This document shows, in pieces, positions 1 through 12,028 of a DNA stretch of 64,000 bases. Under the pieces are notes generated by a model. It did not search any database. It was not told where the DNA came from and saw only the letters and a list, made by a program, of their open reading frames with translations. Location: NCBI GenBank assembly GCA_006503535.1, contig QYRS01000003.1, positions 4,340,001-4,404,000 of the forward strand, read 5' to 3'. Within the stretch, counting starts at the first letter, position 1, and every line of letters begins with the position of its first letter. A program made the position numbers and the translations under genes. This DNA comes from Arthrinium phaeospermum. Taxonomy: Eukaryota > Ascomycota > Sordariomycetes > Amphisphaeriales > Apiosporaceae.

Positions 1-121
1 GAGCCTCCTCATTTCGAAGAGCCTCCTCGTCCCAAAGAGCCTCCAGGCCTTCGAATTCCGAATCGGCCGCCTCGTCAGGCGTACTTGTGCCTGTCGCGTT
101 GCCCTCCCACCACGTCGTCAT
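1..121 (-). CDS. Partial coding end, unrecognised acidic protein
   Basis: On the minus strand an open frame starts at an ATG (119-121) and runs off the left edge of the window. About 40 residues are visible. They begin MTTWWEGNATGTSTPDEAAD and continue into an acidic stretch in which the block EEAL recurs (LWDEEAL, RNEEA), matching an imperfect direct repeat in the DNA (gagcctcctc units). In the same frame a TAG lies 24 bases upstream of the ATG and looks like a splice acceptor, so this may be an internal exon (GKDYSNLIMTTWW...) and not the true start. No family is recognised. Codon composition and the length of the open frame are the only support. Confidence 0.4.
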   Translation of the reverse strand, partial: MTTWWEGNATGTSTPDEAADSEFEGLEALWDEEALRNEEA

Positions 122-1506
122 GATAAGGTTGGAATAGTCTTTGCCCTAGACAAATGCAAATTTGGCGTGGGGACACATATGTGCTGGTGACAGGTGGCGG
201 ACAGCTGCGGCCTGACTCGTGTCGCTGCAACATTACCAGCTTCAGCTTCAGCTCCCTTTGCCTAGTACCTATGAACCATTTGCCAGCAGCATGTCCAATG
301 GGTTTACACTTTCAGTCGCGCATCTTAACCAGGCCAGCCGTTCTCGCCAAGACATCTCACCCGTCTCACCACGTGTGGTTAAACACAGCCATGGTCCATT
401 TTTATCGCAGTGACTTATGCACAACCACCCTGTTGTGTACCTACACTAGACCGTCTAGTTGCCGTTTGCATATGCACGTTATGCCAACCAAACCCCAGCT
501 GAGGGGGCGCTGACAGGTTGGTTGGGGTCCCAAAGTAGCCATCAGAATCTGATCAGTAATGTTACACTGCTCTCCATGAAACAGAACCAGAAAGGAGGGG
601 CGGCTTGCTGTCTGGAACGGGCATCGATTGGCGACGGTGCGGGGAGAGGTTCCGGGCTTTTGCAGTAATACGTGACGATCAGAACCCATGTTCTATCACA
701 TCCAGGCTGGGGCTTTTGTTCGGGCAGCAGCGTTTGCCGATTATGCGGGCCGGCCCCTGGCCGCTGAACGTGGTCAACCAACCGGCCAATAAGACGTCGC
801 CATATTTAGCGCAGGCAGGGGGATATGAGATGTCCTGCTGCAGCTTGAAGCGAGCAGTCCGTCCCTGCCCCAGTGCCTGCCCTACTTACTTCTAGTATAG
901 TGCCATTCATTGCCAAGCCGACAGTTCCGACACTGATGAGAAGCATGTCAGGCTGAGAGCGAAAACATAGTCCTCAGCCCCCCTAGACTTCCACCCGGCT
1001 TCGAATGCGCAAGGCTCGGGGAAGGCTATTAATAGCGCCAGTGATAGATGCTGAGCTGGGGGCTGAGCCAGCCTTCTCCGCACGCAGGCTCCGTCTCATT
1101 GGCTTGTTGGCGGCGTGCACGGCATGATAACATGCATGGCGATGCAACGGTTCTTTGGAGAATTGATACACCATCTGCACTGGCAGGGGTCGCCTGTGTC
1201 ACTTTGCAAGCAGGCTGGGCTGATATGTCTTATGGAGGGGAAGAATTGGTGATCGGACTGGCCCTTTCAACGAACTGTTCTGGCTGCTGTCTCTGCTGCA
1301 TCTCGCTGGCGGGGATCCCAGAGCTTCTCGTGCCAACGCGGGTATATCAATTCCATATGGTGCCTCCGCCATATTCCTTTCATAGCTCCCGTTTACTGCC
1401 CATTCTCTGATTTGGACATGTTTTAGTACCCTCTTTGGATCGTACCCAACACTACATTGAGTGAATTCGCGATTCGTTGCGGTTCAAACTTTTGTCCCGC
1501 GCCAAA
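122..1506. other. Intergenic region, probable promoters
   Basis: I see no coding region that I can support here. Open frames are short, overlapping and of random composition. The segment lies upstream of the plus-strand membrane protein gene and, if the frame at the left edge begins at its visible ATG, upstream of that gene as well, so it may hold divergent promoters. Confidence 0.5.
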
Positions 1507-3639
1507 ATGGGTGCCTATGTTTCTGTTCACGAGTGTCAGAGTCGCTATAACGTGACCATTAATTGCGAGCAAAGCATCGATAATGAGACCAATACGTTCC
1601 GTTCGCTGGGGGGCGTCGAGAGAGGGCAGTTTCCCGGCGACCCTGATATCGCTGGAGTCGGGGTAAGAAAACCACGACCGATGCTCGACTTCACAATTTT
1701 GACTGACCGAAGAACTAGATCATTGGAGTATTCCTCGGGGTGACCTGCTTTGCCTTGCTCATCAGCGCGATTGATGTCTTTTGGCAGGCGCTCAAGACCT
1801 GTGGGATGAAATCGACACTTTCAGAAGAGTAAGTTGGGCCATGACGACCTGGGCGCGCGGCGGTTTGGGTGACGGCTGACCATCGAATTGTCGCCTCATC
1901 TAGGGAACGGCTCCAAAAGCCCGACCGAATCAGCCTCACGGACATCCTTGAAAGCATACTACTGCCCTGCAGCGACCAGCAGATCTTTACGGGCGCCGCC
2001 TACGCCATGACGTTGCGGTACTATCAGGGCTGCACCATCTCGGCCTACCACTACAACATCGTCGCCAACATGCTGCTGATCAGCTGCGCGACGCACCTCA
2101 TGTCGGTGACCATCGTGCGCCACTACTGGCGCTACCCCCTTGTGGCGGGCCTGCGGGTGATCTGCATCACCGGCGTCTTCATCGCCACGGGCCTGCTGAT
2201 GGTGAACCAGAACGCCGAGGAGACGGAGCTCCGGTTCCCCACCGAGATCCCCGACGCCAACACGACAACCAGCCTGCTGTTCCTGTCGGCCGCGTGCTTC
2301 GAGACGGCCGACTCGCCGCTGCGGGACACGTTCCACAACACCACCAGCACCGCCGACGCCTTCTTCCGCAAGACCCTGCAGCAGTCCGCCCCGGGAAACA
2401 AGATCCACGGCTGGAACTGGTTCGTCGTTCTGCTCCTCTTCTACATCGCCGCCGGCCTCGCCGAGATCATCCGCTTCTTTCGGCGCAACCGGCACCGCGC
2501 CGACTGGCGGGGCAAGGCGGGCAAGCGCATGTCGCAGCTCTTCAAGCCCGAGTCGATGCTGCGGCGATGGGTGTCCTTCGGCTACCTGCTCTACCTCGGG
2601 GCCGGCATCGGCATCAGCTCCACGGCCGTGGTGCTGTCGGCCTCGTACATTTTCGGCCTCCGCAACTGGGTCGCCAAGTCGGGCTGGATGGAGATGGAGA
2701 ACGACCTGAGCCCAGAAGACGACTGGATCTCGTTCGGCCAGGCAGTGCCGATTTTCACCAGTGCTTTGGTCCTCTTTACGGCTCTCCAGGTCATAAGTGG
2801 TAAGTCATTGGTCATGGTGTTGCTGTTGTTCCTATGGTCCCCCAGCCCCTTTGGCCCCTTTCCATCGTCTCATATTCAAGAAGGAGGTCCTAGGCACACG
2901 TCAGGGTTCAACTCTTTTGAACTATCGCTCGATGTTCTTGATTAACTAGGAGGGTTTGCTGATAACATGCACAGAGAAAGGACAACAAAAGAAACAACAC
3001 AAGCACGCAGACGAAGAAGAATCAGCCGAAAATAAAACCACTATCTTCTACAATGGGCCGAAGCAGCAGTACTCCCCCCTCAACAACAACGCCCCCAGCG
3101 ACAACAAGGCTGACACCGCATACTACGGCGCCAGCCACCAGATACCATCACCGCCCGCCGGCCGTGGCTCCGGCTCCGGCTCCTCGCAGGTCTCCCCGTT
3201 CCACACCCCTACCCACAGCGCCAGCAACGTCAGCACCCCCCGGCCCGGCAACGCCGTCGACTTCGCCGGGTACACGCCCCAGCTGCCAGGTCTGGGCCTG
3301 CAGAACACCTCCCCGCTTCTCGGCCATGGTAGTAGTAGTGGCAATAATATCGTGTCGCCGCCGGCAAATGCCGCGACCGCGCTACCTCGGCCCCCGACGT
3401 CTCGGTACAGCAGCGGCTACTCATCCACTGCTCGACCCGTATCCCCGCCGAGCCCGACGCCCGCGGCGACGTCGCGGGCGTCCAGCGGGACGTACGCCCC
3501 CTTGGCGCAGCAGGAGGATGGCGCTGGCGGGGGCCCCGGATATCATCAGCACAGTCGAGGGGCTTCCGGTGCGTCGTGGTCGGCAGCCGAGGGGAGGCGA
3601 ACCTCGGATGGTTCTTGGAGGTCGTCACGGGGTCGGTAG
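1507..3639 (+). CDS. Polytopic membrane protein with Pro/Ser-rich cytosolic tail
   Basis: Four exons join in frame: 1507-1662, 1719-1828, 1904-2799 and 2975-3639, giving 608 residues. The ATG sits in a good context (gccaaaATGG). The first 52 residues are hydrophilic with two N-glycosylation sequons (NVT, NET). The first membrane segment is encoded by exon 2 (IIGVFLGVTCFALLISAIDV). Exon 3 adds about five or six more, for example NIVANMLLISCATHLMSVTI, a WFVVLLLFYIAAGLAEII segment and a SFGYLLYLGAGIGISS segment. The last 200 residues are low-complexity and rich in Ser, Pro and Gly, as in regulatory tails. The architecture (short extracellular N-terminus, about seven helices, long tail) resembles receptor-like fungal membrane proteins, but no ligand or G-protein motif is evident, so I do not assign a function. 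Donors are GTAAGA, GTAAGT and GTAAGT. The exon 4 join is set by phase. Confidence 0.8.
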
Positions 3640-6600
3640 ATCGAGCGACCCACGCTGTAGCGCATGAGATGAATTGGTGACGAATGCTGATGATGTTATT
3701 GGGTCAACATCTATGATGATTATCAGTTGCGAATTGTTGACGATATCCTATGTTGCCAAGTTTTGATTTCCCTTGCGGGGCCTGAATAGAAGCCCGTAAT
3801 ATATGGCATTAGTATACAGCTCGAAACATGAGATGGATGATCGGCGCACATTCTACAAGATGGGGAGGCTAGGAAAGGGGTCAGTCCATAACCAACATTC
3901 GCTACAGCGGTGTCTCGTTTGGCACACAAGTTTCCACATGTGTTCTTGCTTGCTCGGCAGTGACGTCTCTCGCCTAATCACTTTTTGATATACAGGAGAC
4001 CCAAGTGTAAGTCACGGGATCCTGAGTATACCCCTTGCCCCAAAGCTAGACAGCATCACCGAGTGCCGGCAGGAATACCGAGCACGAACAGGAAGCTCGC
4101 TTCAACTGGTGCCTGGGTCGATAAGTCAACCACGAACGAACGGTCACAAGGAGTTACCCATCGCATCTACTGCTGGACAGAACATGAAGCGATGTGCTGT
4201 ATGTTGTACCAAAACACTGCAAGTCGTCACCGTAAGATACGAGGCCAGACACCACTCAGCATCTCAAGATGGCATGTAGCTGTAGTATGCTAGAACGAAC
4301 ACCGAGACGCGAGGTTGTAGGGACAATAGCAGTATCTGAGACCGAATAGCCTAAGCCTGCTTCCTCACTTGTTCGCAATGACGCAATCCATACCGGTCTC
4401 TGTATCGCACCAGTCACATCGCGTCAAATCGTTTAGCAAGCCCCATGCCAGCCACAAACCTCAGCGCGAGCGTCCCATCCGCCAAAACTGGATGAAGACA
4501 TCAACCGAAAAAGACGAAAGCTTGCGAGTTCAGATAAGGGGAAATAGCATAATCGTTCGGCGGTAGACCTTGGAGAAGGCACCATCGATGCAGCCAACCA
4601 CGAAAAGTCCATAGACACGATGGACGGGTATGCACATACATACACGCCGCCCCCGAGCACGCTTCTCGACGCATGGCATATTGGGAAGCGGGCCAGCCAA
4701 TCTGAGACAGACCGCGCAGTTGCCTGGGGTTACTGACCACATATGTATATAAAAAGGTAAGACTTGGGCTATGGCCCATTTTGCTCGGTCGCGAGGGAAT
4801 AGGTGAGACATGTTGCTGCGGACCTAGGTAAGCTGGGCTCCCCAAGAGGTAGGTCTCAGTCCTAATTCATTCTCCGCAGCAAACGTCGCAACGGACGTAT
4901 CCTTGGCGACGACTCATGTGCGTAGCATGTAGTCACTTCGCCGTGCAGGCAGACAGCCTAAACAGCCATAAGCGAGTTGCTGCATGGCAGCGCAATCTAT
5001 CACACCGAAAACCGCCATCACCAACTGCGAGCAAGGAGGGCCTGCGTAATCACAATCAAATTTGACCGACGAGCTTGGCAGGGAGAGAAAGCTCTCTCGC
5101 GCATCAGGGGTATTATTGAGTAAGTAGGTATCTAGTCACGAGCAGCCACGAGGCAATGTTGGGTAGAACGGCGGGAGCCAATGTCTTTGATCGGCGAACC
5201 AAACCTGGAGAATTTCGTTTTCACCCCGTACCTGTCCGTTCCCTCAGCCATCAAACATGCCGGCAAGCGTCGTGCGGTGACACGCATCCGGCTGGATACC
5301 GATTGGACGGGCGGCCAAGCGATCAACCTACCGTTTCATGGAGCAAGCTGGACCCAAATCAAACCCGCTGGAGATTGGGGGAGGAGCCGATTTGCCAAAC
5401 ACACAACAGCCGACCACAATATACGACGCAATAAACTTAGCACTCATCAGAGAAAGCCAACCACTGGTCGACCCGTTCCATCGGATACTCGCTGCTGTGG
5501 AGCAGGCAAAGAGGGGCCAGCGTGTCCCGATTGAAGAAGCTGTCAGCGGCCAGGTATGTAGGTATTGTTACTTTGTTCGTGACCCGTACGGCTCGACGCT
5601 AGCTAGCTGAGCTCGCGATGGGGCATGGTTGGTGGTCGCACATGTGAATCTCTCCTTGTACAAGGCTAGATGCAGCTGCCACAGCAGCCCGCACTGCAGT
5701 ATCTCGGCTAAGCCAACCGACCGTATTTACGCGAGGGGTCCATTACGGTGCTTCAGCTGCTACGAGAACTGATCTGATCAAGGGGGCTGACTGCAGGATG
5801 CGGTGCTATGCAATATGTGGCTTCTGCAGGTCCCCGCCAGACTGGCGAAAGGGCACAGAAGAAGTCGGATGAGAAGGGCATGGGGCTTGGGGGGCAGTGC
5901 GAACAGCATCAGCCGAAATGCTCGTCGACTGGTTCGCCGACGCGACGCACGCTTCGGATACGACTGCCAATATCGATGTTGTATAACGCGTCTCGGCCCC
6001 CAACCAAGTATCTCGTACCTGTAGCCGGAAAGTGAGGACGGTTGGAACGCTAGGCGCCTGTCCCTTGGTCTAGGGGACCAACGGCATATATCCTAGATCG
6101 AAGCACGCCGTCCGCAGCAGAGGGTCGCAGTCTCGGCGCAGATCCATGTCGTCAACGGGATATTGGTACGAGCAGGTGGGGTCTACCAGGAATCAGAACC
6201 CTAGATCGCAATCCAACGATTCGCAAGGCAGAGAGGAGTTGAATCGGCCATGGACGACGAAAGCCCGAGTCGACCAGGTTGACGGGAAATTGTAATATTT
6301 CATTCGTTCGGGGCGAGCCAATGACAGGGCAGCAGAGGTCCAGTCGGCATCCGGGGAATTGATGCCTCTCACCGTTGGACTGGGTGCGCTTGCTGCGCCT
6401 GCGAAATGTACCGCTGACAATTGAACGTACCGAACAGGACGGATCGCGCACATAGTTCGGGATGCACCAAGGCACAGGCAAGTTAGCTTGCATTCCAAGT
6501 CATTACATTGTTGGCTCGAGATTGCAGCCGGTTTTCTGTGGGGAGTCAGAACAGAGTAGGAATGCTTGGGAGCAGTGGTGTTGGTCACGAGAGTGCTCGG

Positions 6601-9600
6601 GGTCTTTGTGACAGTGACCAGGTGCGACAAGCTGTCGAGTGGCTCGTGGTTGCCTCGCATGCAGTAGGTGCATTCGTATGTATCCGTATGCACGCGTTGC
6701 TTTCGCCCCCAATACGACCGATCTACATTTGGCAATGCGAATCGAATCAGCAACGACAGCCTAGGCGGTCGGTGGCGCTTGCTTGCAGCGATGGCTGGGC
6801 GAATAGGCGCCATCCCCGGAACACTGCGTGCTGAGCCGCCGCCCACGCGAGGTCATGTGACTCATTATACCGTGGGCTTGGGCCAAGCAGCAAGGTCAGG
6901 CGATAAAAGAAGAATAGGGGTCGGGTCAGTCAGGGCAGTGAGGGGCTAGCGGCAGATCCCCAGCAGAGTCAGGAGAGCTTAAGCAAGGGATGATACAGGG
7001 GGATTTGCTTCTAGAAGACGAAGCCTGGTTCGTGATGAGGCCGGCAAGTTTGAGGCGCGGTCGCTCACCGTTGGACGGGGACTGTTCCCAGCTGGTTCGA
7101 GGGAAGCCGGCAAAGAACAGGCCATGACGGGCATATGAACCAGCCGCCAATGTATGTATGTCTCACAGCCTCCGAGTGGGCTCGACCTCGCTCATTCGCC
7201 AGGGGAGGACAGAAAAGAGGAAATCGTGGGTATTGTCTCCGCCAGAAAGAGACTGAGAGAAATGGGTCCCCACCTACTATTGAACCTGATCGACGAGATT
7301 TTCTCTCTTTACATGACGATATGTTGTATTGGCCGAGAACCAGACAGACCGAACTGGTGGTGATGATGAAAGAGAAGATGATGACAATAAGGAGGGCATT
7401 TCCCGGGTCTCCACCAACCAGATTTCCTGGAAGATCCCGAGTGGTCGAGAGCCGCCGAATCTGGCGATAGTCGATTACCGCAATCTAGGAACAGCGGTCA
7501 CTTGAGATGCGCACGTTGAGCGGCGGGATCCAATATCGATGCGCACAACCAGCACGCAAACAACAACCTGGGGCATGCCGTTTCTGCATCAGGATCAGGA
7601 CCACGAGAAAATGAATGAGACTTGCTTCAATAGACGATGCCAAGCCATGTGGTAGGTAGCTGACCGACACGCCGCTACAGTGCCAGTGGCAATGGCAGGC
7701 AACGTCCTTGTCCTTATTGAGATCTGTAAGAAAAGGGAGATGGAGCCTTCGTAACGGGCCGGATGGACGGACAGAAGAAGCTTGGCCGAACTAGGACAAG
7801 CCTAAGGGATGCCCCGTCAACCAGTCGCTGGGGGGCCGTCCGTCTTTTTTCGTTCGACGGGGGCCTAGGTGGATAGACGCAATTTCCGTGATATTGTTGT
7901 TGTTTTTGGTGAACCCAAGAATAAATACTAATACTGTACGGTAACGTAAGGTTAAGTAGATGAGCTGAGGTGACCAGCCGGAGCGTTGGTTGCTTGGTGT
8001 GACGCGCGCATTCGCAAACGGGAGAGAAAACCAACAGCGGCAGGCGTGTGTGTGCTGCGTGTGCTTGATGAGGTCATTGCGACACCTACTCCTCTCTCCC
8101 CAACCGTTAGCTGACAGACTTACCTGGGCATGGGAGCCGCGCTGACGATACGCGAGATTGGCTGGCATGAAAAAGAAGATGGGAAAAGAGACGTGGAATG
8201 ACCGTAAAACTACTGTGTAGTATTCGGGTCCCGTCGACCCCATAACCTCTGCGACGATAAGGTGAAGGGAAGGACGGATGTATTGGAATCAATGGGATCC
8301 CCGACGAACATGTCAGTGACAGGAGCAGGCGAGTTTGAAGAAGAGGTGCTGTTGTCCGCCCTCCGCCGTCCCCACAGTGGACCTGGATGAGGCTGGTGCG
8401 CTGTACGTTGCTGGCAAGAACGGGAATCGGTGGGTGGTTGGGCGCCACAGCCGACCATTTTAGCAGCAACACTCAGGGCACCTCCACTAATCGCTCAACC
8501 CCTGTGCTGTGCAGGCAACGAAACGAAGAAGAAGAAGCCCAGATGGGACGAACTTGGTTCTCCCGTCACCGTCCCCCAAATCTGATGGAGAAATTGCCCA
8601 AGTCAAGAAGAGCCTTGCGAGCCGCCTTGTTGCAAATGGGCAGTATGTCACAAGCGATTGCGTTACCCAACGGTTTGCAGATTCGATCAGTCAAGAACTG
8701 CCGCTAAATCCTAACAGCCTCAGAAGGAATGGGCTTTTCCTGCCCAATGCGCCTCCCCTGAAAGGTCAGCTAGACTGATGCATTGGCCTGCCCATGATCC
8801 AGCACTGCACTCAGCACTGTCCCTCGCAACATTAATTGATTGATGATATCGTTCAGGAGCCAGCTGCCAGCGCCATAGCAAATGCGTGATCTTTCAGACA
8901 AGGTACCTGTCTAGATAGCCACTTGGATGCGAATCAATGTCGGTGATGTCATAAGCTCTATAATGATACCTCATACAGCAGATTGACCACAGCGGCGTCG
9001 GCTGACTACCTACCTAATGTTACAGATGCGGCGTACCTTACATTGAGCATGGCATTGATGCGTCAGGGACCGAGACCACACCAAGCTCCCAAACTCCCAA
9101 ATCGTCAGCTTTTAAACCCCACGAACAGTGCAACGTGCCAACACCAGGCCTACCGCCCACTTGCAGTAAAAGTTGCTGCCCTTTCTGTCATGGAGATTCG
9201 AACGCTCGGGAAACTGGCTCGAGAGCCCCTCGAGATCAATGCTGCGATTGACATTGGTAGTCTAACGACTTTGGGACATAGCTTCGTGGTAGCGAATCTG
9301 GAATTTTTCCTATTCCATCCCATCCCGTTTCCAGCCCATTGCATGTTACCACGCTATTTATCCCCTGCTCTGAGTTCTCCCGAGGCTTCCATCCAATACT
9401 TCTAGAATGGAAGATTGATTGATTCATTGTTCTGTATATATGGAAATGCCCGAGCACCATTCTTTTCATGAACAAGAAAGAATCGCCTATGCGGCCAGCC
9501 GTGTATTGGAAGACGTGGGAAACGTGCTCTGGGCTATGTTCATATTCAGCCCGTCATTGCATTGAGCAGCTCCCAAACTTTGGTACCTGAGATGCTTTTT

Positions 9601-10369
9601 AGGGTTTGACAGCAATGCAGCTGTCAGCAAAACCTGCAGCAGCATTGGCTCACTACCTCGTGCTTGCCATCAGTAAAAGAAAGCAGGTGCATGAGACTAC
9701 CTCGAATATATTGGCAGCCTACATCCGTATCCTCTGCTTGGATAGGTAAGCTGCCTGAGCCTGCCTCAGCTACTACTACTATTCAGCGTCTGCATCGACA
9801 AGAAACATCCTCGATTGGACGAGGGGCATCCACTTATTAAGATCGCTTCCTCGTTTTGAGCTTGGCCGGCTCGCCCTGGCTCCCGCTGCATCATCAGACA
9901 CGCGCATATCATCTGCCCTACTCGCAAATCGCAAAACCCCCGTTGAGTTTCGCAGCTCGCGAACAGACAATCTGCTGATGCGCAGAGAGACTCGGTGGTG
10001 TTCTTGAGCCCCTTGGGCTGACTCGATGGATGCTGAAATGGGTTTGTTCAGATTCGTCAAGATCGGATTTCTGTACGGAGTAGGGGCGCTCTTTCTTCAA
10101 GCAAGTACAAGTACAAGGGTACCTGTACCTGCCCGCCGAGTTTAATAGGGAGCAAGCAAGCAGCCAGCCAGCAGCAGCAGGGACGGCCGGCTAATGGACG
10201 GGCCACTAAGAACATGGAAGCCAGCCCACTGGCAAACCCACATCCACTTTGGAGCAATAGGAAGCCCCATCGAAGCAGATTGGAAAGTCGAGGGACAAGG
10301 AGGGCTTCAGGGTTGCCCAGCAGTCTACGTTAGCGTTCCATTGCTGAACAACCTGACCCTCTTTCTTCA
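3640..10369. other. Long intergenic region without a supported gene
   Basis: About 6.7 kb with no frame that looks coding on either strand. The longest frames (for example 6193-6846 on the minus strand) have random composition, no domain motif and no splice partners that extend them. I also found no tRNA-like T-arm with a matching acceptor stem. It may hold 3' UTR of the membrane protein gene, noncoding transcripts or decayed sequence. Confidence 0.5.
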
Positions 10370-10756
10370 ATGCCCCCATCCCACACTGGGACACACACCC
10401 ACCACCCCCCTTTAGCTTTTAGGGAGAAGGCGAAGGAGAAGAAGAAACACATAGGCCTTTGCAGGAGAGAACGGCCTTCGTGTACAGTGCAGATACCACA
10501 TACTAGACGGGGGAGACAGGAGGGCCTATCTCGCATTGAGCAGAGCTCTTTTTCATCTCATTGGATTCTGCACCTGGCGCATCACATTGCGTTGGAGCGA
10601 CTCATCGTCAAAAGGTCACTGCACTGCACACACCACACCGACAGACATCAGGACCCCTGGACGCAAGCAGCAGACCCTTTTCCGTGTGTCTCTGCCGCTC
10701 TCTCCCCTCGCATCCTGTTTCTGTTTTTTGTTCCCGCTTCACCGAGCAAAAGTTAT

Positions 10757-10772
10757 AGAGAGAGAGAGAGAG
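10757..10772. repeat. (AG)8 microsatellite
   Basis: Eight uninterrupted AG units followed by another purine-rich stretch; it lies in the CT-rich leader region of the RRM-R3H gene. Confidence 0.9.
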
Positions 10773-10986
10773 GCAAGAGAAGAAAGTGTGAAAAAAAGAG
10801 AGAAAAAAAGCTTAATACTTTTTTTTCTTGTCGTCGCAATCTGGTCGCAGGGCATTCTCTGCCTGTCAAAACACCCACACCCACACCTTACCTACTCATA
10901 TACTTTTTTTCGCCTTACCTAAGTCGCCTGCCTGCGTATTGCCTACCAACCTACCTAAGCTTTAGGGGCAGCCAAAGAGAAAGAAG

Positions 10987-11003
10987 GAGAGAGAGAGAGA
11001 GAG
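10987..11003. repeat. (GA)8 microsatellite
   Basis: Eight GA units and one extra G, about 230 bases downstream of the first AG tract in the same leader region. Confidence 0.9.
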
Positions 11004-12028
11004 GAGACCATCGTCACACTATTTTTACCAGCTTTACCTCCCGCTACCGAGCTACAGGTGCTGCCCATCCACCACCATCCACCATCCGTACCTTACCACG
11101 CACTCGAAAAGCAAGAAGCAGGAAAATCGGGTTTCTGGGTTTCTGGGGTCTTTGCGCCCAAACTCAGTTTTTCTCCGCCGACATTTTTTTCCATTCCTCC
11201 CGCCCTCCTCACCTCCCAATCCTTGGTCTTTACCTTACCTCATCAGACCGACCGATAGATAGACAGACCATTATCCTACCTGCCTGCCTGCCTCCGGATC
11301 TGTTGTTGCTGGAGTCTTGACGTCTTGGTCCTCTCCCCCCAAGCCTGTCTCGAGACAAGCCTTGTTATACTTGATCGCCTTGCCCTCCCTGCATCATCCC
11401 AGGTGCATACATCCCAGAAAAGCAGAAGTCGCTAACAGCTAACTCGGTATCCATCCCGTGACCGAGTGCGACTTGTTTTTTTTTCCTCTCCGGCTTTTTT
11501 TGCATCGCTCTCTCTGGGCCCCTCTCCTCCCAAACCCACCCTCCTGTTCAAATCCTGCCTGCTTGAGCTATCGCCGCTGCTTACTGGCTCTTTGCTCTCC
11601 GTTGCTTGGGCAATTTGTGCTTTCCAGCCATTTTCCCATCCCACCCCCCGTGCCCTGCACACACACTTGCAACGACAAGCGAGCGACCTGACCACCTCGT
11701 GCTCCTGCACCTCCAACCCTCCCGTCTTCGCCTTGGCCATCTCCAGCAATAAGCACAGTCGATCCGGGTAGAAAAGCCGCACCCTTTTGGCCTATCATTT
11801 CAAACCCCTCCGCCCTCACTCGCGACCAGCTTTTTCATTTGACCTCTACAAGTCATCTGCCCTGTCTGGTTCGCGTCGCCACAACACCTCCCGGACCAGC
11901 AAGAGATCGATTTGGGGGACAAGAAGGGATCGGCAGCCTGCTAGTTAGGTAACTAGCAGCTGCGTCTTTCCCTCGCGGATTCTGGTTATTCTCAATAGCA
12001 ACCACACCCTCAAAATAGCTCCATCACC

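Larger units (their letters stand above)
10370..12028 (+). promoter_or_regulatory. CT-rich promoter and long 5' leader of the RRM-R3H gene
   Basis: The 1.6 kb before the Pin4-like ATG is strikingly pyrimidine-rich on the coding strand, broken by two GA microsatellites (10757-10772 and 10987-11003), a run of Ts near 10818 and CCTG repeats at about 11278-11294. CT-rich tracts are typical of promoters and leaders of strongly or constitutively expressed filamentous fungal genes. Short upstream ATGs occur, so uORF control is possible. Transcription start and any leader intron cannot be fixed from sequence. Confidence 0.5.

Noticed and set aside
6193..6846. 217-codon minus-strand frame
   Set aside because: Random composition rich in Ser, Pro, Arg and Cys, no domain and no exon partners.
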